Part shown: positions 26,329 to 34,134 of the stretch, piece after piece | Position numbering within the stretch: the stretch's first letter is position 1 | How the letters are laid out: each line of letters begins with the position of its first letter | Position numbers and translations under genes: made by a program | Assembly: GCF_000342045.1 (NCBI RefSeq) | Contig: NZ_AONQ01000024.1 | Location: forward strand, 1-63,040 | DNA length: 63,040 bases | Source: Paramagnetospirillum caucaseum | GTDB lineage: Bacteria; Pseudomonadota; Alphaproteobacteria; Rhodospirillales; Magnetospirillaceae | Direction: 5' to 3' | Notes under the pieces: generated by a model | Told to the model about the DNA's origin: nothing | Seen by the model: only the letters and a program-made list of their open reading frames with translations | Database searches by the model: none

Positions 26329-26729
26329 TCGTTCTCGACACCTCCGCCGTGGTGGCGCTGCTGCGGGGCGAGGACGACGCACCGCACATGGCGCGGGCCA
26401 TCGCCGACGCCGATGGCTGCATCCTGTCGGCGGTCAGCCATCTGGAAGCCGCCATGGTGCTGACCGGCCGGTCGGGAGCCGGCGCCGCCGAGGATCTCGA
26501 CGCCCTGATCGAGCGGGTCGGCATCGAGGTGGTGCCGTTTGATCGCCGCCAGTCCGAGCTTGCCCGCGATGCCTTCCTGCGGTTCGGCAAGGGGCGTCAC
26601 CCCGCCGCCCTCAACTTCGGCGACTGTGCCGCCTACGCCCTTGCGGCCGGGCGTGGGCTGCCGCTGCTGTTCAAGGGCAACGACTTCTCCCAGAGCGATA
26701 TTCAGGCCGTCCTGGTCCCTGATTCCTGA
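26325..26729 (+). CDS. vapC: PIN-domain toxin (VapC family)
   Basis: The 134-residue protein is a VapC-like PIN ribonuclease: MIVLDTSAVVALLRGE with the first Asp, SAVSHLEAAMVL with Glu, NFGDCAAYALA with Asp, and FKGNDFSQSD with the final Asp. It would cleave tRNA or other RNA when freed from its antitoxin. The start is GTG, overlapping the antitoxin stop, so translation is coupled. It is in the same direction as the early phage genes. Confidence 0.88.
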   Translation: MIVLDTSAVVALLRGEDDAPHMARAIADADGCILSAVSHLEAAMVLTGRSGAGAAEDLDALIERVGIEVVPFDRRQSELARDAFLRFGKGRHPAALNFGDCAAYALAAGRGLPLLFKGNDFSQSDIQAVLVPDS

Positions 26730-26975
26730 TTGTCGGAAAGAAACGCCGAGGCGGACACTTTTCGCTGAGACCAAGTGGGGCGGTTTGGGGTAAATATCCA
26801 GTCATGCTTGCGAGAGGCGCGGATGGACGGCGGCGACGCCATCAAGTCAAGCGCCAATCGCAGTCAAGAGAAAGATTGCGGAGGGGCGGCGCGAAATAAA
26901 GCGGGTCCTCCCTGGCTACTGCGCTATGCGGGGGGCAACAGCGCAGAATATCGCTAGCGACAGCCTGAATTTCTG

Positions 26976-27150
26976 GGTTACCACCCGGTTACCAGTTACC
27001 ACCCCATGAGGCGCGCAAGTCCAAGGACGGCGCGCCTTTCGTGTTTCTGGCGGGGTGGTAACCAACCCTGGTAACCGCCCGGTTACCACGCCCCAGGTTA
27101 CCACCTCGCCGGTTACCAGCCGGTAGTTACCACCCACAGCCCGGTTACCA
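26976..27150. repeat. GGTTACCA repeat array upstream of the cytosine methyltransferase
   Basis: GGTTACCA occurs at 26976, 26987, 27081, 27096, 27111 and 27143, with inverted copies TGGTAACC at 27056 and 27069 and variants AGTTACCACC at 26994 and 27125. The final copy ends six bases before the methyltransferase ATG, so a bound protein would cover its ribosome site and promoter. The array may be an operator or a second origin. The stretch 26730-26975 before it holds no convincing gene. Confidence 0.65.
27009..27044 (+). terminator. Putative rho-independent terminator inside the GGTTACCA array
   Basis: AGGCGCGC (27009-27016) and GCGCGCCT (27030-27037) form a perfect eight-bp stem with a 13-base loop, followed by TTTCGTGTTT. 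The T-run is interrupted, so strength is uncertain. It would end the transcript of the HTH-VapB/PIN pair. Confidence 0.45.
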
Positions 27151-27155
27151 TCCCC

Positions 27156-28892
27156 ATGCAGCTTGCTCATTCCGAGCCGGTCCCACCGGCCATCGGCGCG
27201 ATGTCGTGCGCCTTGGCCGCCGAAGGGCTGGTCTATGGCAGCGTATGCAGCGGGATCGAGGCCGCGACGGTGGCTTGGGAGCCGTTGGGTTGGCGGCCCG
27301 CTTTCTTCGCCGAGATCGAACCGTTCCCATCCGCCGTGCTGGCCCACCATTACCCCCATGTTCCCAACCTGGGCGACATGACCGCTATCGACGGTCGGGC
27401 ATGGCGAGGCGAGATCGATGTGCTGGTGGGCGGCACGCCCTGCCAAGCGTTCTCGGTGGCGGGCCTGCGCAAGTCGTTGGACGATTCCCGCGGCAACCTT
27501 GCCCTCAAATTCGTGGAACTCGCCGATGCCATCGATCCAGCTTGGGTTGTTTGGGAAAACGTCCCCGGAGTCCTGTCCACCCGCGACAACGCCTTCGGAT
27601 GTCTTCTGGGCGGACTGGCCGGAGAAGATGGTCCGGTCGTCCCGCCAGGGGGAAAATGGTCGGACGCTGGTGTTGTCGTTGGACCCGCGCGCACAGTCGC
27701 GTGGCGGGTGCTCGACGCCCAATATTTCGGCCTGGCCCAACGCCGCCGCCGTGTGTTCGTTGTCGCAGGTGCTGGAGACCGGGCCGATCCCGTCCAAGTA
27801 CTTCTTGAGCGCGAAGGCGTGCGCCGGGATCATCCGCCGCGCCGAGAAGCGGAACAAGGTGTTGCCCCCACGCTTGATGCTCGCGCTGGCCGAAGCGGCG
27901 AAACGTCATTCGCCACCAGCGGCGGACTGATTGCCGAGGCGTTCGGCGGCAACAACACCTCCGGCCCCATTGATGTCGCCACCGCGCTCAATGCCTGCGC
28001 CTCGGCCAGTGGCCGGATGGATTTCGAGAGCGAGACCTTCGTCGCCACCACCTTGCGGGCACGCGACCTGTCCCGTGGCGTGGACAGCGACTGCACCGAT
28101 ACGCTGATCGCCCACACCCTGCGGGCCAAGTCGAACCTCGCCCATCGGCCCGATATCGACACCCTGGTCACCCATTCCCTACGCGGTGAGGGCTTCGACG
28201 CCTCGGAAGACGGCACCGGACGCGGCACTCCGTTGGTGCCGGTGGCTATCCCGATCCAGGAGGCCGGTGCCCGCACCGGCATCAGCACCACGGACGTGCG
28301 TGCCGGAATCGGTGTCGGCAGTGATGGCGATCCGATGTTCACGTTGCAGGCGGGCAAGCAACACGCCGTGGCGTTCAATCTGCGCGGCCGCGATGGTGGG
28401 GCGCAGGCCGAGATTGATGCCGACAACCTCGCCAGCCTGCGGGCGGCCAGCGGCGGCTCCAGCCGCAGCTATGTCGCCTTCGCCCAGAATCAGCGGGACG
28501 AGGTCCGCCCCCTGACAATTGCGGGCGCTCTGGCCGCTGAGCCGGGGACCAAGCAGCAGACCTATGTGGCGTTCGACTGCAAGGCAGGCACCGGGTTCCA
28601 GACGATCAATGCCGACGGCGTCACCCCGACGCTCCGAGCGATGAATGCCCTAGGCCGCGACAATGGCGGCGGCCAATTGGCGGTCCAGCACGACATGGCT
28701 GTGCGGCGCCTGACGCCACGCGAATGCGAGCGCCTCCAGGGTTTCTCCGACGATTACACCCAGATCCTGTGGCGCAAGAAGGCCGCCGAGGATTGTCCCG
28801 ACGGGCCGCGTTATCGGGCACTGGGCAACTCCATGGCCGTGCCGGTGATGCGCTGGATCGGGCGCCGCATCCAGGCCGCCGGGAGGCGATGA
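27156..28892 (+). CDS. DNA (cytosine-5-)-methyltransferase
   Basis: The 578-residue protein has the C5-methyltransferase motifs in order: I (YGSVCSGIEAATVAW), IV (GGTPCQAFSVAGL with the catalytic Cys), VI (WENVPG), VIII (QRRRRVF), then after a long central target-recognition region (about 230-510), IX (LTPRECERLQGF) and X (RALGNSMAVPVMRWIG). It probably protects phage DNA from restriction. The central region is long and internally repetitive, with several T-L-R/T-L-D steps. The start lies directly after the GGTTACCA array, hinting at autoregulation. It overlaps the next gene by four bases. Confidence 0.92.
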   Translation: MQLAHSEPVPPAIGAMSCALAAEGLVYGSVCSGIEAATVAWEPLGWRPAFFAEIEPFPSAVLAHHYPHVPNLGDMTAIDGRAWRGEIDVLVGGTPCQAFSVAGLRKSLDDSRGNLALKFVELADAIDPAWVVWENVPGVLSTRDNAFGCLLGGLAGEDGPVVPPGGKWSDAGVVVGPARTVAWRVLDAQYFGLAQRRRRVFVVAGAGDRADPVQVLLEREGVRRDHPPRREAEQGVAPTLDARAGRSGETSFATSGGLIAEAFGGNNTSGPIDVATALNACASASGRMDFESETFVATTLRARDLSRGVDSDCTDTLIAHTLRAKSNLAHRPDIDTLVTHSLRGEGFDASEDGTGRGTPLVPVAIPIQEAGARTGISTTDVRAGIGVGSDGDPMFTLQAGKQHAVAFNLRGRDGGAQAEIDADNLASLRAASGGSSRSYVAFAQNQRDEVRPLTIAGALAAEPGTKQQTYVAFDCKAGTGFQTINADGVTPTLRAMNALGRDNGGGQLAVQHDMAVRRLTPRECERLQGFSDDYTQILWRKKAAEDCPDGPRYRALGNSMAVPVMRWIGRRIQAAGRR

Positions 28893-29758
28893 TGCCCCGC
28901 AATCCCTATCGCATGGACGGCCCCGCCCTGGTGTCGTTCTCGGGCGGGCGCACGTCCGGCTACATGCTGCACCAGATCCTGGACGCCCATAACGGCCAGC
29001 TACCCTCCGACGTCCATGTGGTGTTCTTCAATACCGGGCGGGAGTTCGAGCAGACCCTGCGCTTCGTCCACGAATGCTCGGTGCGCTGGCAGGTCGCCAT
29101 CACTTGGCTGGAATACGATCCGGCCGAGCCGTTCGACACCAGCGTGGTGGGCTACAACAGCGCGTCGCGCGATGGCGAGCCCTTCGAGAAGATCATCAAG
29201 GTGCGGGGCTTCCTGCCCAACCCGACCATGCGGCTCTGCACCCATTACCTCAAGGTCAAGCGCGGCATCGCGTTCATGCGCGACATGCTGGGCTACGGGG
29301 AATGGGTCAACGTCGTCGGCCTGCGCCATGACGAACCCCGCCGGGTCGCCCGCCAGAAGGCCATGAATGAAGCTGGCAAGGAACGCTTCGAGACCGTCCT
29401 GCCGCTGGATCAGGCCCGCGTCAGCCGCCAGGACGTCTCGGCCTTCTGGAAGCGCCAGCCCTTCGATCTTGGCCTGCCCGACAACAATGGCAAGACCCCA
29501 CTGGGCAATTGCGACCTCTGCTTCATGAAGGGCGCGGCGACCATCAAGGGGATCATGCGCCTGTTCCCCGAACGGGCCAGATGGTGGATCGACATGGAGC
29601 GCAACGCCCCGGCCCTTGGCACCCTGACCAAGCCGGAGATGGCCCTGTTCCGCGCCGACCGGCCCAGCTACCGCGAATTGCTCAATTTCGTCCGCCGCCA
29701 GCGGGATTTCGAGGGCGGCCCGTCCGATGACTGCCTGCCCTGCGATTGCACGGACTGA
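28889..29758 (+). CDS. PAPS-reductase-like PP-loop protein
   Basis: The 289-residue protein has the PP-loop SFSGGRTSGYML near residue 18 and the adenylyl-transfer PP-ATPase fold of the PAPS reductase/DndC superfamily. Cysteines at RLCTHYLK, GNCDLCFMKG and in the tail CLPCDCTD could hold a metal or Fe-S centre. Such genes are common in phages, where they are linked to DNA or RNA base modification; here the gene sits between two DNA methyltransferase genes. A DndC-type sulphur role is not supported because no other dnd genes are present. Confidence 0.75.
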   Translation: MMPRNPYRMDGPALVSFSGGRTSGYMLHQILDAHNGQLPSDVHVVFFNTGREFEQTLRFVHECSVRWQVAITWLEYDPAEPFDTSVVGYNSASRDGEPFEKIIKVRGFLPNPTMRLCTHYLKVKRGIAFMRDMLGYGEWVNVVGLRHDEPRRVARQKAMNEAGKERFETVLPLDQARVSRQDVSAFWKRQPFDLGLPDNNGKTPLGNCDLCFMKGAATIKGIMRLFPERARWWIDMERNAPALGTLTKPEMALFRADRPSYRELLNFVRRQRDFEGGPSDDCLPCDCTD

Positions 29759-29760
29759 TC

Positions 29761-31029
29761 ATGACTCATCCGCTTCCCGACACGGTCGAGCCTTGGCCCA
29801 TCGACCGGCTGATCCCCTATGGCCGCAATGCGCGGACCCATTCGGATGCCCAAGTCGCCCAGATCGCCGCCAGCATGGTCGAGTTCGGCTGGACCAATCC
29901 GGTGCTAGCCGACAGCAAGGGCAATGTCATCGCCGGGCATGGCCGTCTGGCCGCCGCCAAGTCCCTGGGGCTGGACGCGGTGCCGGTGGTGATCCTTGAC
30001 CATCTGAGCGAGGCCCAGCGCCGCGCCTACATCCTGGCCGACAACAAGCTGGCGCTGAATGCTGGCTGGGACGACGAAACCCTGGCGGCGGAGCTGCACG
30101 CGCTCAACGCCGAGGGCTACGACCTCGATCTGATCGGCTTCTCGGAAGAGGAGTTGGATGCCCTGATGGCCCCCCTCGACGACGAGGGTGACGGCCAGGG
30201 CGATGGAGACGAAGACGAGATCCCGGAACCGCCCGCCGATCCGGTGACGCGGCCCGGTGATCTGTGGATCCTGGGCCGACACCGCCTTCTGTGCGGCGAC
30301 AGCACTGTCGCCACCGACGTGGAGGGCCTGCTGGCCGGGGCCACGCCGCACCTGATGGTCACAGATCCGCCTTACGGGGTGGAATACGATCCCACCTGGC
30401 GCAACGAAGCCGGGGTGTCGTCCTCGGCCCGCACCGGCAAGGTCGCCAACGACGACCGCGCCGACTGGCGGGAAGCCTGGGCGCTGTTCCCCGGCGAGGT
30501 GGCCTATGTCTGGCACGCGGCGATATTCGCCAAGATTGTGGCGGACAGCCTGGAAGCCAACGACTTCAAGATCCGCGCCCAGATCATCTGGTCCAAGAGC
30601 CGCTTCGTCCTGGGACGCGGCGATTACCACTGGCAGCATGAGCCCTGCATTTATGCTGTGCGCAAGAACGGCACCGGCCATTGGCAAGGCGCTCGGGATC
30701 AGGCCACCGTTTGGGCCATCGGCAACAACGGCGATGAGGACGAGGCCACGGTTCACGGCACCCAAAAGCCGGTGGAATGCATGCGTCGCCCGATTCTCAA
30801 CAACAGCGCCGAGGGTGAGGCGGTCTATGAGCCGTTCGCGGGCAGCGGCACCACGGTGGTCGCCGCCGAGACCACCGGGCGGATTTGCTTCGCCATGGAG
30901 CTGAACCCGGCCTATGCCGACGTGATCGTCGGTCGCTGGCAGAAGCTGACCGGGGGCAAGGCCATCCTGGATGGCGATGGCCGCTGCTTCGAGGAAATCG
31001 CCGCCGGGAAGGCGGTCAGCGCCGGGTGA
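29761..31029 (+). CDS. ParB-like domain fused to DNA adenine methyltransferase
   Basis: The 422-residue protein begins with a ParB/sulfiredoxin-type domain (LIPYGRNARTHSDAQVAQI, then VIAGHGRLAAAKSLG, about 10-110). An acidic linker follows, then a beta-class amino-methyltransferase with motif IV DPPYGVEYD and a later motif I FAGSGTTVVAAE. DPPY favours N6-adenine methylation. These fusions are frequent in alphaproteobacterial phages and probably block host restriction or regulate phage DNA. The start is ATG at 29761, two bases after the previous stop. Confidence 0.9.
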   Translation: MTHPLPDTVEPWPIDRLIPYGRNARTHSDAQVAQIAASMVEFGWTNPVLADSKGNVIAGHGRLAAAKSLGLDAVPVVILDHLSEAQRRAYILADNKLALNAGWDDETLAAELHALNAEGYDLDLIGFSEEELDALMAPLDDEGDGQGDGDEDEIPEPPADPVTRPGDLWILGRHRLLCGDSTVATDVEGLLAGATPHLMVTDPPYGVEYDPTWRNEAGVSSSARTGKVANDDRADWREAWALFPGEVAYVWHAAIFAKIVADSLEANDFKIRAQIIWSKSRFVLGRGDYHWQHEPCIYAVRKNGTGHWQGARDQATVWAIGNNGDEDEATVHGTQKPVECMRRPILNNSAEGEAVYEPFAGSGTTVVAAETTGRICFAMELNPAYADVIVGRWQKLTGGKAILDGDGRCFEEIAAGKAVSAG

Positions 31030-31231
31030 TCCGACGTAGGGAATGCTGGTACTTGGCGTCGGTGGGCTTCCAGTCCAGCGGCTTGCAGCCGAGGCGCAGG
31101 TCGCGCTCCCAGAATTCAAGGATCTGCTGGTTGGAATAGCCCTTGCCCCGGAAGTATTCGAAGTCGCTTTGCGACCACTGCGGATGGGCCTTCAGGGCGG
31201 CGGTGGGGCGGACGTTCAACCGGGCCGCCAT
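31016..31231 (-). CDS. Small phage protein of unknown function
   Basis: The 71-residue minus-strand frame begins MAARLNVRPTAALKAHPQWS and contains FEYFRGKGYSNQQILEFWER, a helical pattern. ATG at 31231 is preferred because the upstream 31234-31398 gene stops just before it. It overlaps the methyltransferase 3' end by 14 bases. Function unknown. Confidence 0.6.
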   Translation of the reverse strand: MAARLNVRPTAALKAHPQWSQSDFEYFRGKGYSNQQILEFWERDLRLGCKPLDWKPTDAKYQHSLRRITRR

Positions 31232-31233
31232 GG

Positions 31234-31398
31234 TCACTTCGCCTTCTGGCCGGCGGCGTAGGCCGCTTCCAGGGCTTTCTTGATCTGCCAAACCGCCAGT
31301 TCGTGGAAGTCCAGGCGGTCGCTCTTGCGGGTGTCCAGGGTCTCCAGGTCGAGGATCTGGGTGGCGATCTCGGTCAGGGCTTGGTCTCGGGTCTGCAT
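31234..31398 (-). CDS. DUF6900-like small protein
   Basis: A 54-residue frame starts at ATG 31398 (MQTRDQALTEIATQILDLET) and contains the block TLDTRKSDRLDFHELAVW. That matches the DUF6900 pattern of small phage and plasmid proteins in alphaproteobacteria. The C-terminus, ALEAAYAAGQKAK, is helical. It ends two bases before the next minus-strand start, so the two form an operon opposite to the late genes. Function unknown. Confidence 0.65.
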   Translation of the reverse strand: MQTRDQALTEIATQILDLETLDTRKSDRLDFHELAVWQIKKALEAAYAAGQKAK

Positions 31399-31489
31399 GG
31401 TGTTGGCCTCCGTTTTGGTGAAGCCAGTAACGCTCTGTTTCGGCTGCTTATCAAGCTGGTTAATCGTGCAATTTCAATGCTGTAACGTG

Positions 31490-31702
31490 ATGCGTCAATC
31501 CCGCCGCATGTCCCTGGTCGAGGCTGCCGCCAACGTGGTGATCGGCTACGGCATCGCGGTTGCCACCCAGGTAGTAGTGTTTCCTTTCTTCGGCATCCGC
31601 ATCACCCTGGCCGACGATCTGACCATCGGTCTGGTCTTTGCCGTGGTCTCGATTCTCCGGTCCTACGCTCTGCGGCGACTGTTCGAGGTTTGCCGCCGCT
31701 GA
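31490..31702 (+). CDS. Small two-TM membrane protein (DUF7220-like)
   Basis: The 70-residue protein has two hydrophobic segments (about 12-32, NVVIGYGIAVATQVVVFPFF, and 40-58, TIGLVFAVVSILRSYAL) and a basic C-terminus (RRLFEVCRR). The SYALRRLFE ending is a family hallmark. ATG at 31490 lies in a 91-base divergent intergenic region. Function unknown; a superinfection or membrane role is speculation. Confidence 0.65.
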   Translation: MRQSRRMSLVEAAANVVIGYGIAVATQVVVFPFFGIRITLADDLTIGLVFAVVSILRSYALRRLFEVCRR

Positions 31703-31773
31703 TCTGGCCGACTTGGAATCGAGGCGGCGGGCGGCTACTCTTTCGGGCTACATTTTCCGAGGGGAAGAGCATC

Positions 31774-32043
31774 ATGAGTAAATCCGCCATGTCCAAGGCC
31801 ATCCGCCAAGCCGCCGGTTGCAGCGTCGCCCAGGCCGATGCCGCCGTCGAAGCGGTACTGGCCACCATCGTCGAAGGCGTTAAGACCGAGGGCCGCTTCA
31901 GCCTCATCGGTTTTGGCTCCTTCTCCAAGTCGGAGCGTCCGGCCCGTCAGGGCCGCAATCCGAAAACCGGCGAGGCCATCGACATCGCCGCCTCGACCTC
32001 GATCAAGTTCAGCACCTCGGCGGCACTGAAGAAGTCGCTGTAA
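31774..32043 (+). CDS. HU-family DNA-binding protein
   Basis: The 89-residue protein has the HU/IHF fold: two helices, then the FSLIGFGSFSKSERPARQGRNPKTGEAI region forming the beta arms with the conserved G-F-G-x-F and R-x-G-R-N-P-x-T-G. It bends and compacts DNA and may assist replication or packaging of the phage genome. A ribosome site GGGGAAG precedes the ATG. Confidence 0.88.
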   Translation: MSKSAMSKAIRQAAGCSVAQADAAVEAVLATIVEGVKTEGRFSLIGFGSFSKSERPARQGRNPKTGEAIDIAASTSIKFSTSAALKKSL

Positions 32044-32046
32044 GTC

Positions 32047-32244
32047 ATGGCCGTTGACCCTGAGCATGTGGCCCGCGCCGCGAATGATCTGATGGACCAC
32101 TATGGTCAGGCCGCTCTCGATGTGGCCAAAACGCAAGCTGAACGCGCGTCGAGGGCCGGTGATATGCCGGCCCTCGATCAAGCCCTGATGGTTCTGACCG
32201 AAATCGAGCGCCATCAGGAGATTTCGTCCACACCGGTGACGTAG
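32047..32244 (+). CDS. Small helical phage protein
   Basis: The 65-residue protein (MAVDPEHVARAANDLMDHYG start) is predicted helical and acidic. It begins three bases after the HU gene and overlaps the converging gene by 31 bases. The close spacing supports translation. No function is recognised. Confidence 0.5.
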   Translation: MAVDPEHVARAANDLMDHYGQAALDVAKTQAERASRAGDMPALDQALMVLTEIERHQEISSTPVT

Positions 32245-32411
32245 GCGTCGGCCTTGTTCCAGGACCCTTCGTCCAATTCCCATTCGGTGTCGGCGCTGTT
32301 GAACAGTTTCTCGAATGCTCTCGTCTCGGCCTGCTCGGGTGTTTCGGCCTCGACCTCGACCCTGGTGCTTTCGGTGACGTCGCGGGTGATGATGACGCTG
32401 TAGCGGGGCAT
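32214..32411 (-). CDS. Small beta-rich phage protein
   Basis: The 65-residue protein starts MPRYSVIITRDVTESTRVEV and shows alternating strand-helix patterning (AETPEQAETRAFEKLF, then EWELDEGSWNKADAYV), typical of small ferredoxin-like conserved phage proteins. It starts eleven bases after the DUF3489 gene stop on the same strand. Function unknown. Confidence 0.6.
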   Translation of the reverse strand: MPRYSVIITRDVTESTRVEVEAETPEQAETRAFEKLFNSADTEWELDEGSWNKADAYVTGVDEIS

Positions 32412-32422
32412 GGCCGTTTGCC

Positions 32423-32944
32423 TCAGTCCTGGATTTTGTAAATACGGCCGCGGCCTTCGATCTTCTCGCTGGTGACCTCCAGGCCCAGCTTCTTCTTCAA
32501 AGCTCCGGCGATGGCGCCGCGCACCGTGTGGGGCTGCCAGCCGAATTCGGCGGTGATCTCGGCGATGCTGGTGCCCTCGGGCCGCTTCAGCATTGCGATC
32601 AGGGCCTCCTGCTTGCTGCCCTCGCGCTGGCGGCGGGGAGCGGCCGGAGTCGCGGCTTCCTCGAGCTGGGCGTCGTCGGCGGTCTCGATGCCGAGGGCGG
32701 CATCGGCGGTTGCGGTGGCGCGCAGGGTGAGGGGCGTGCCGTCTTCGCCGACCCGCCAGACGGTGGCGTCGTCCTTGGAGGCGATCTCCTCGATCAGCCC
32801 CTTCTTCAAGAGACTCTTGAGCACGTTGCCGACCGCGCCACCCTTCAGTTTGGCGGTGACCGGGAAGACCAGCCGGTCGTCGCGGGAGCAGGCGGCGGCG
32901 AGAATGGTAGTCTGGGTCTCGGAAAGCTGAATCTGCTGGGTCAT
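32423..32944 (-). CDS. DUF3489 domain protein
   Basis: The 173-residue protein has an N-terminal LSETQTTILAAACSRDDR region with a winged-helix-like LKGGAVGNVLKSLLKKGLIE. The C-terminal DUF3489 block is GSKQEALIAMLKRPEGTSIA then WQPHTVRGAIAGALKKKLG. Both parts look like helix-turn-helix modules, so DNA binding is likely, but no target is known. ATG at 32944 begins MTQQIQLSE and is preceded by GGAGGGAACC. Confidence 0.8.
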   Translation of the reverse strand: MTQQIQLSETQTTILAAACSRDDRLVFPVTAKLKGGAVGNVLKSLLKKGLIEEIASKDDATVWRVGEDGTPLTLRATATADAALGIETADDAQLEEAATPAAPRRQREGSKQEALIAMLKRPEGTSIAEITAEFGWQPHTVRGAIAGALKKKLGLEVTSEKIEGRGRIYKIQD

Positions 32945-33064
32945 GATGGTTCCCTCCGGGGTGCTGGCGCGGGGATGCGCCTGTACCACCCCAAGCCCCG
33001 CCGGGCGGACCCGGTCGGGGCCTGCCCCCGCGAAAGCGGGGGGCGGGGAGGGGGAATTCGCCGA

Positions 33065-33427
33065 TCAACTGGCGTCGGCCAGAATCTCGAAGTGGGTGGC
33101 GAAACCGGTGAGGTAGGGCAGTCCGTGCGGGATGCCGGTTTCTCGCGCCGTGCGGCGGCTGATGGTCCAGGCCATCCAGCGGGCCACCGTCGCGTCGACC
33201 GCCACCATCAGGATCTTGCCGGCGAACAATCCGTTGGCAACGTCGTCGGCGAAGTGGCGCCCAAAGGTGCTGTCGAGGAAATCGCGCACCGCCGTGTCGG
33301 GACAGCCGGTGGCGGTCTGGATCGCGAGCATCGCCATCTTCCAGGCTTCGGCCGGGTCGGCGTGGTCGGCCATGGTGCCGAAGAAGCCCCAATCGGTGTT
33401 GGTGGTGGGCAGGATGGTGTCGGGCAT
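33065..33427 (-). CDS. Phage protein of unknown function
   Basis: The 120-residue protein has a helical core (AWKMAMLAIQTATG, AVRDFLDSTFGRHFADDV) and a C-terminal WMAWTISRRTARETGIPHGL segment. It is the first gene of the leftward accessory operon 33427 to 32214. The AT-rich gap 33428-33528 before the terminase gene probably holds divergent promoters. No function is recognised. Confidence 0.6.
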   Translation of the reverse strand: MPDTILPTTNTDWGFFGTMADHADPAEAWKMAMLAIQTATGCPDTAVRDFLDSTFGRHFADDVANGLFAGKILMVAVDATVARWMAWTISRRTARETGIPHGLPYLTGFATHFEILADAS

Positions 33428-33528
33428 GGTGGTCTCCGTTGTTCGTGGGACCATCAATCGCTCTTACAGCCAAGCACATCAACTCGATAACTAGATGATT
33501 TAATTGCGTATTTCGTAGGCGTTCGATC

Positions 33529-34134
33529 ATGGGCTTATCGGTTCGCGCCTATGCGCGTCATCGCGGGGTGAGCCATGTGGCGGTGATGAAGGCCGTCCGC
33601 GCCGGGCGCATCCCGCAGGAGGTGGATGGCACCATCGACCCGGCCAGGGCCGATGCCGCCTGGGACGCCCAGACCGACCCGGCCAAGCGCCCCGCCACGG
33701 TCAAGGCTCCGCCCGCGGCACCATCCGCACCGGCCATGTCGGTGACCGCGACGGCCCCGGCTCCGCTCCAGCGTGAGGCGGTGACCGCCCCGGCTCCGGC
33801 CGCCGCCGGTGGCGGTAGCTCGTTCGATGGCGGCAAAGCCGCCGGGGCCAATTTCGCCCAGGCGCGGACCATGCACGAGGTGGCCAAGGCGCAGAAGGCC
33901 CGCATCCAGGTGCAGCGCCTCAAGGACGAGGTCATCGACCGCGCCAATGCCCTGGCCATGGTGTTCAAGTTGGCCCGGCAGGAACGTGATTCCTGGGTGA
34001 CTTGGCCGGCGCGGGTCGCCGGTCAGATGGCGGCCGAAATCGGGATCGACCCGCACACCATGCAGACCTTGCTGGAAACCTATGTCCGGGCGCACCTCAA
34101 TGAGCTTGCCGATGTCAAACCGGAGTTTCGCTGA
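33529..34134 (+). CDS. Terminase small subunit (Nu1-like)
   Basis: The 201-residue protein begins with a Nu1/gp1-type winged helix (AYARHRGVSHVAVMKAVRAG, residues 6-25). A Pro/Ala-rich linker follows (50-95), then a helical domain (AKAQKARIQVQRLKDEVIDR, about 117-150) ending TLLETYVRAHLNELADV. It recognises the packaging site and recruits the large subunit, whose gene overlaps its 3' end. This starts the late operon. Confidence 0.85.
   Translation: MGLSVRAYARHRGVSHVAVMKAVRAGRIPQEVDGTIDPARADAAWDAQTDPAKRPATVKAPPAAPSAPAMSVTATAPAPLQREAVTAPAPAAAGGGSSFDGGKAAGANFAQARTMHEVAKAQKARIQVQRLKDEVIDRANALAMVFKLARQERDSWVTWPARVAGQMAAEIGIDPHTMQTLLETYVRAHLNELADVKPEFR

Noticed and set aside
26775-26957. Short open frame before the GGTTACCA array
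   Set aside because: No ribosome site, no recognisable protein pattern, and composition like intergenic DNA.
28889-29758. DndC of a DNA phosphorothioation system
   Set aside because: The PP-loop fold fits the superfamily, but no dndA, B, D or E genes are present and PAPS-reductase-like genes are frequent in phages.
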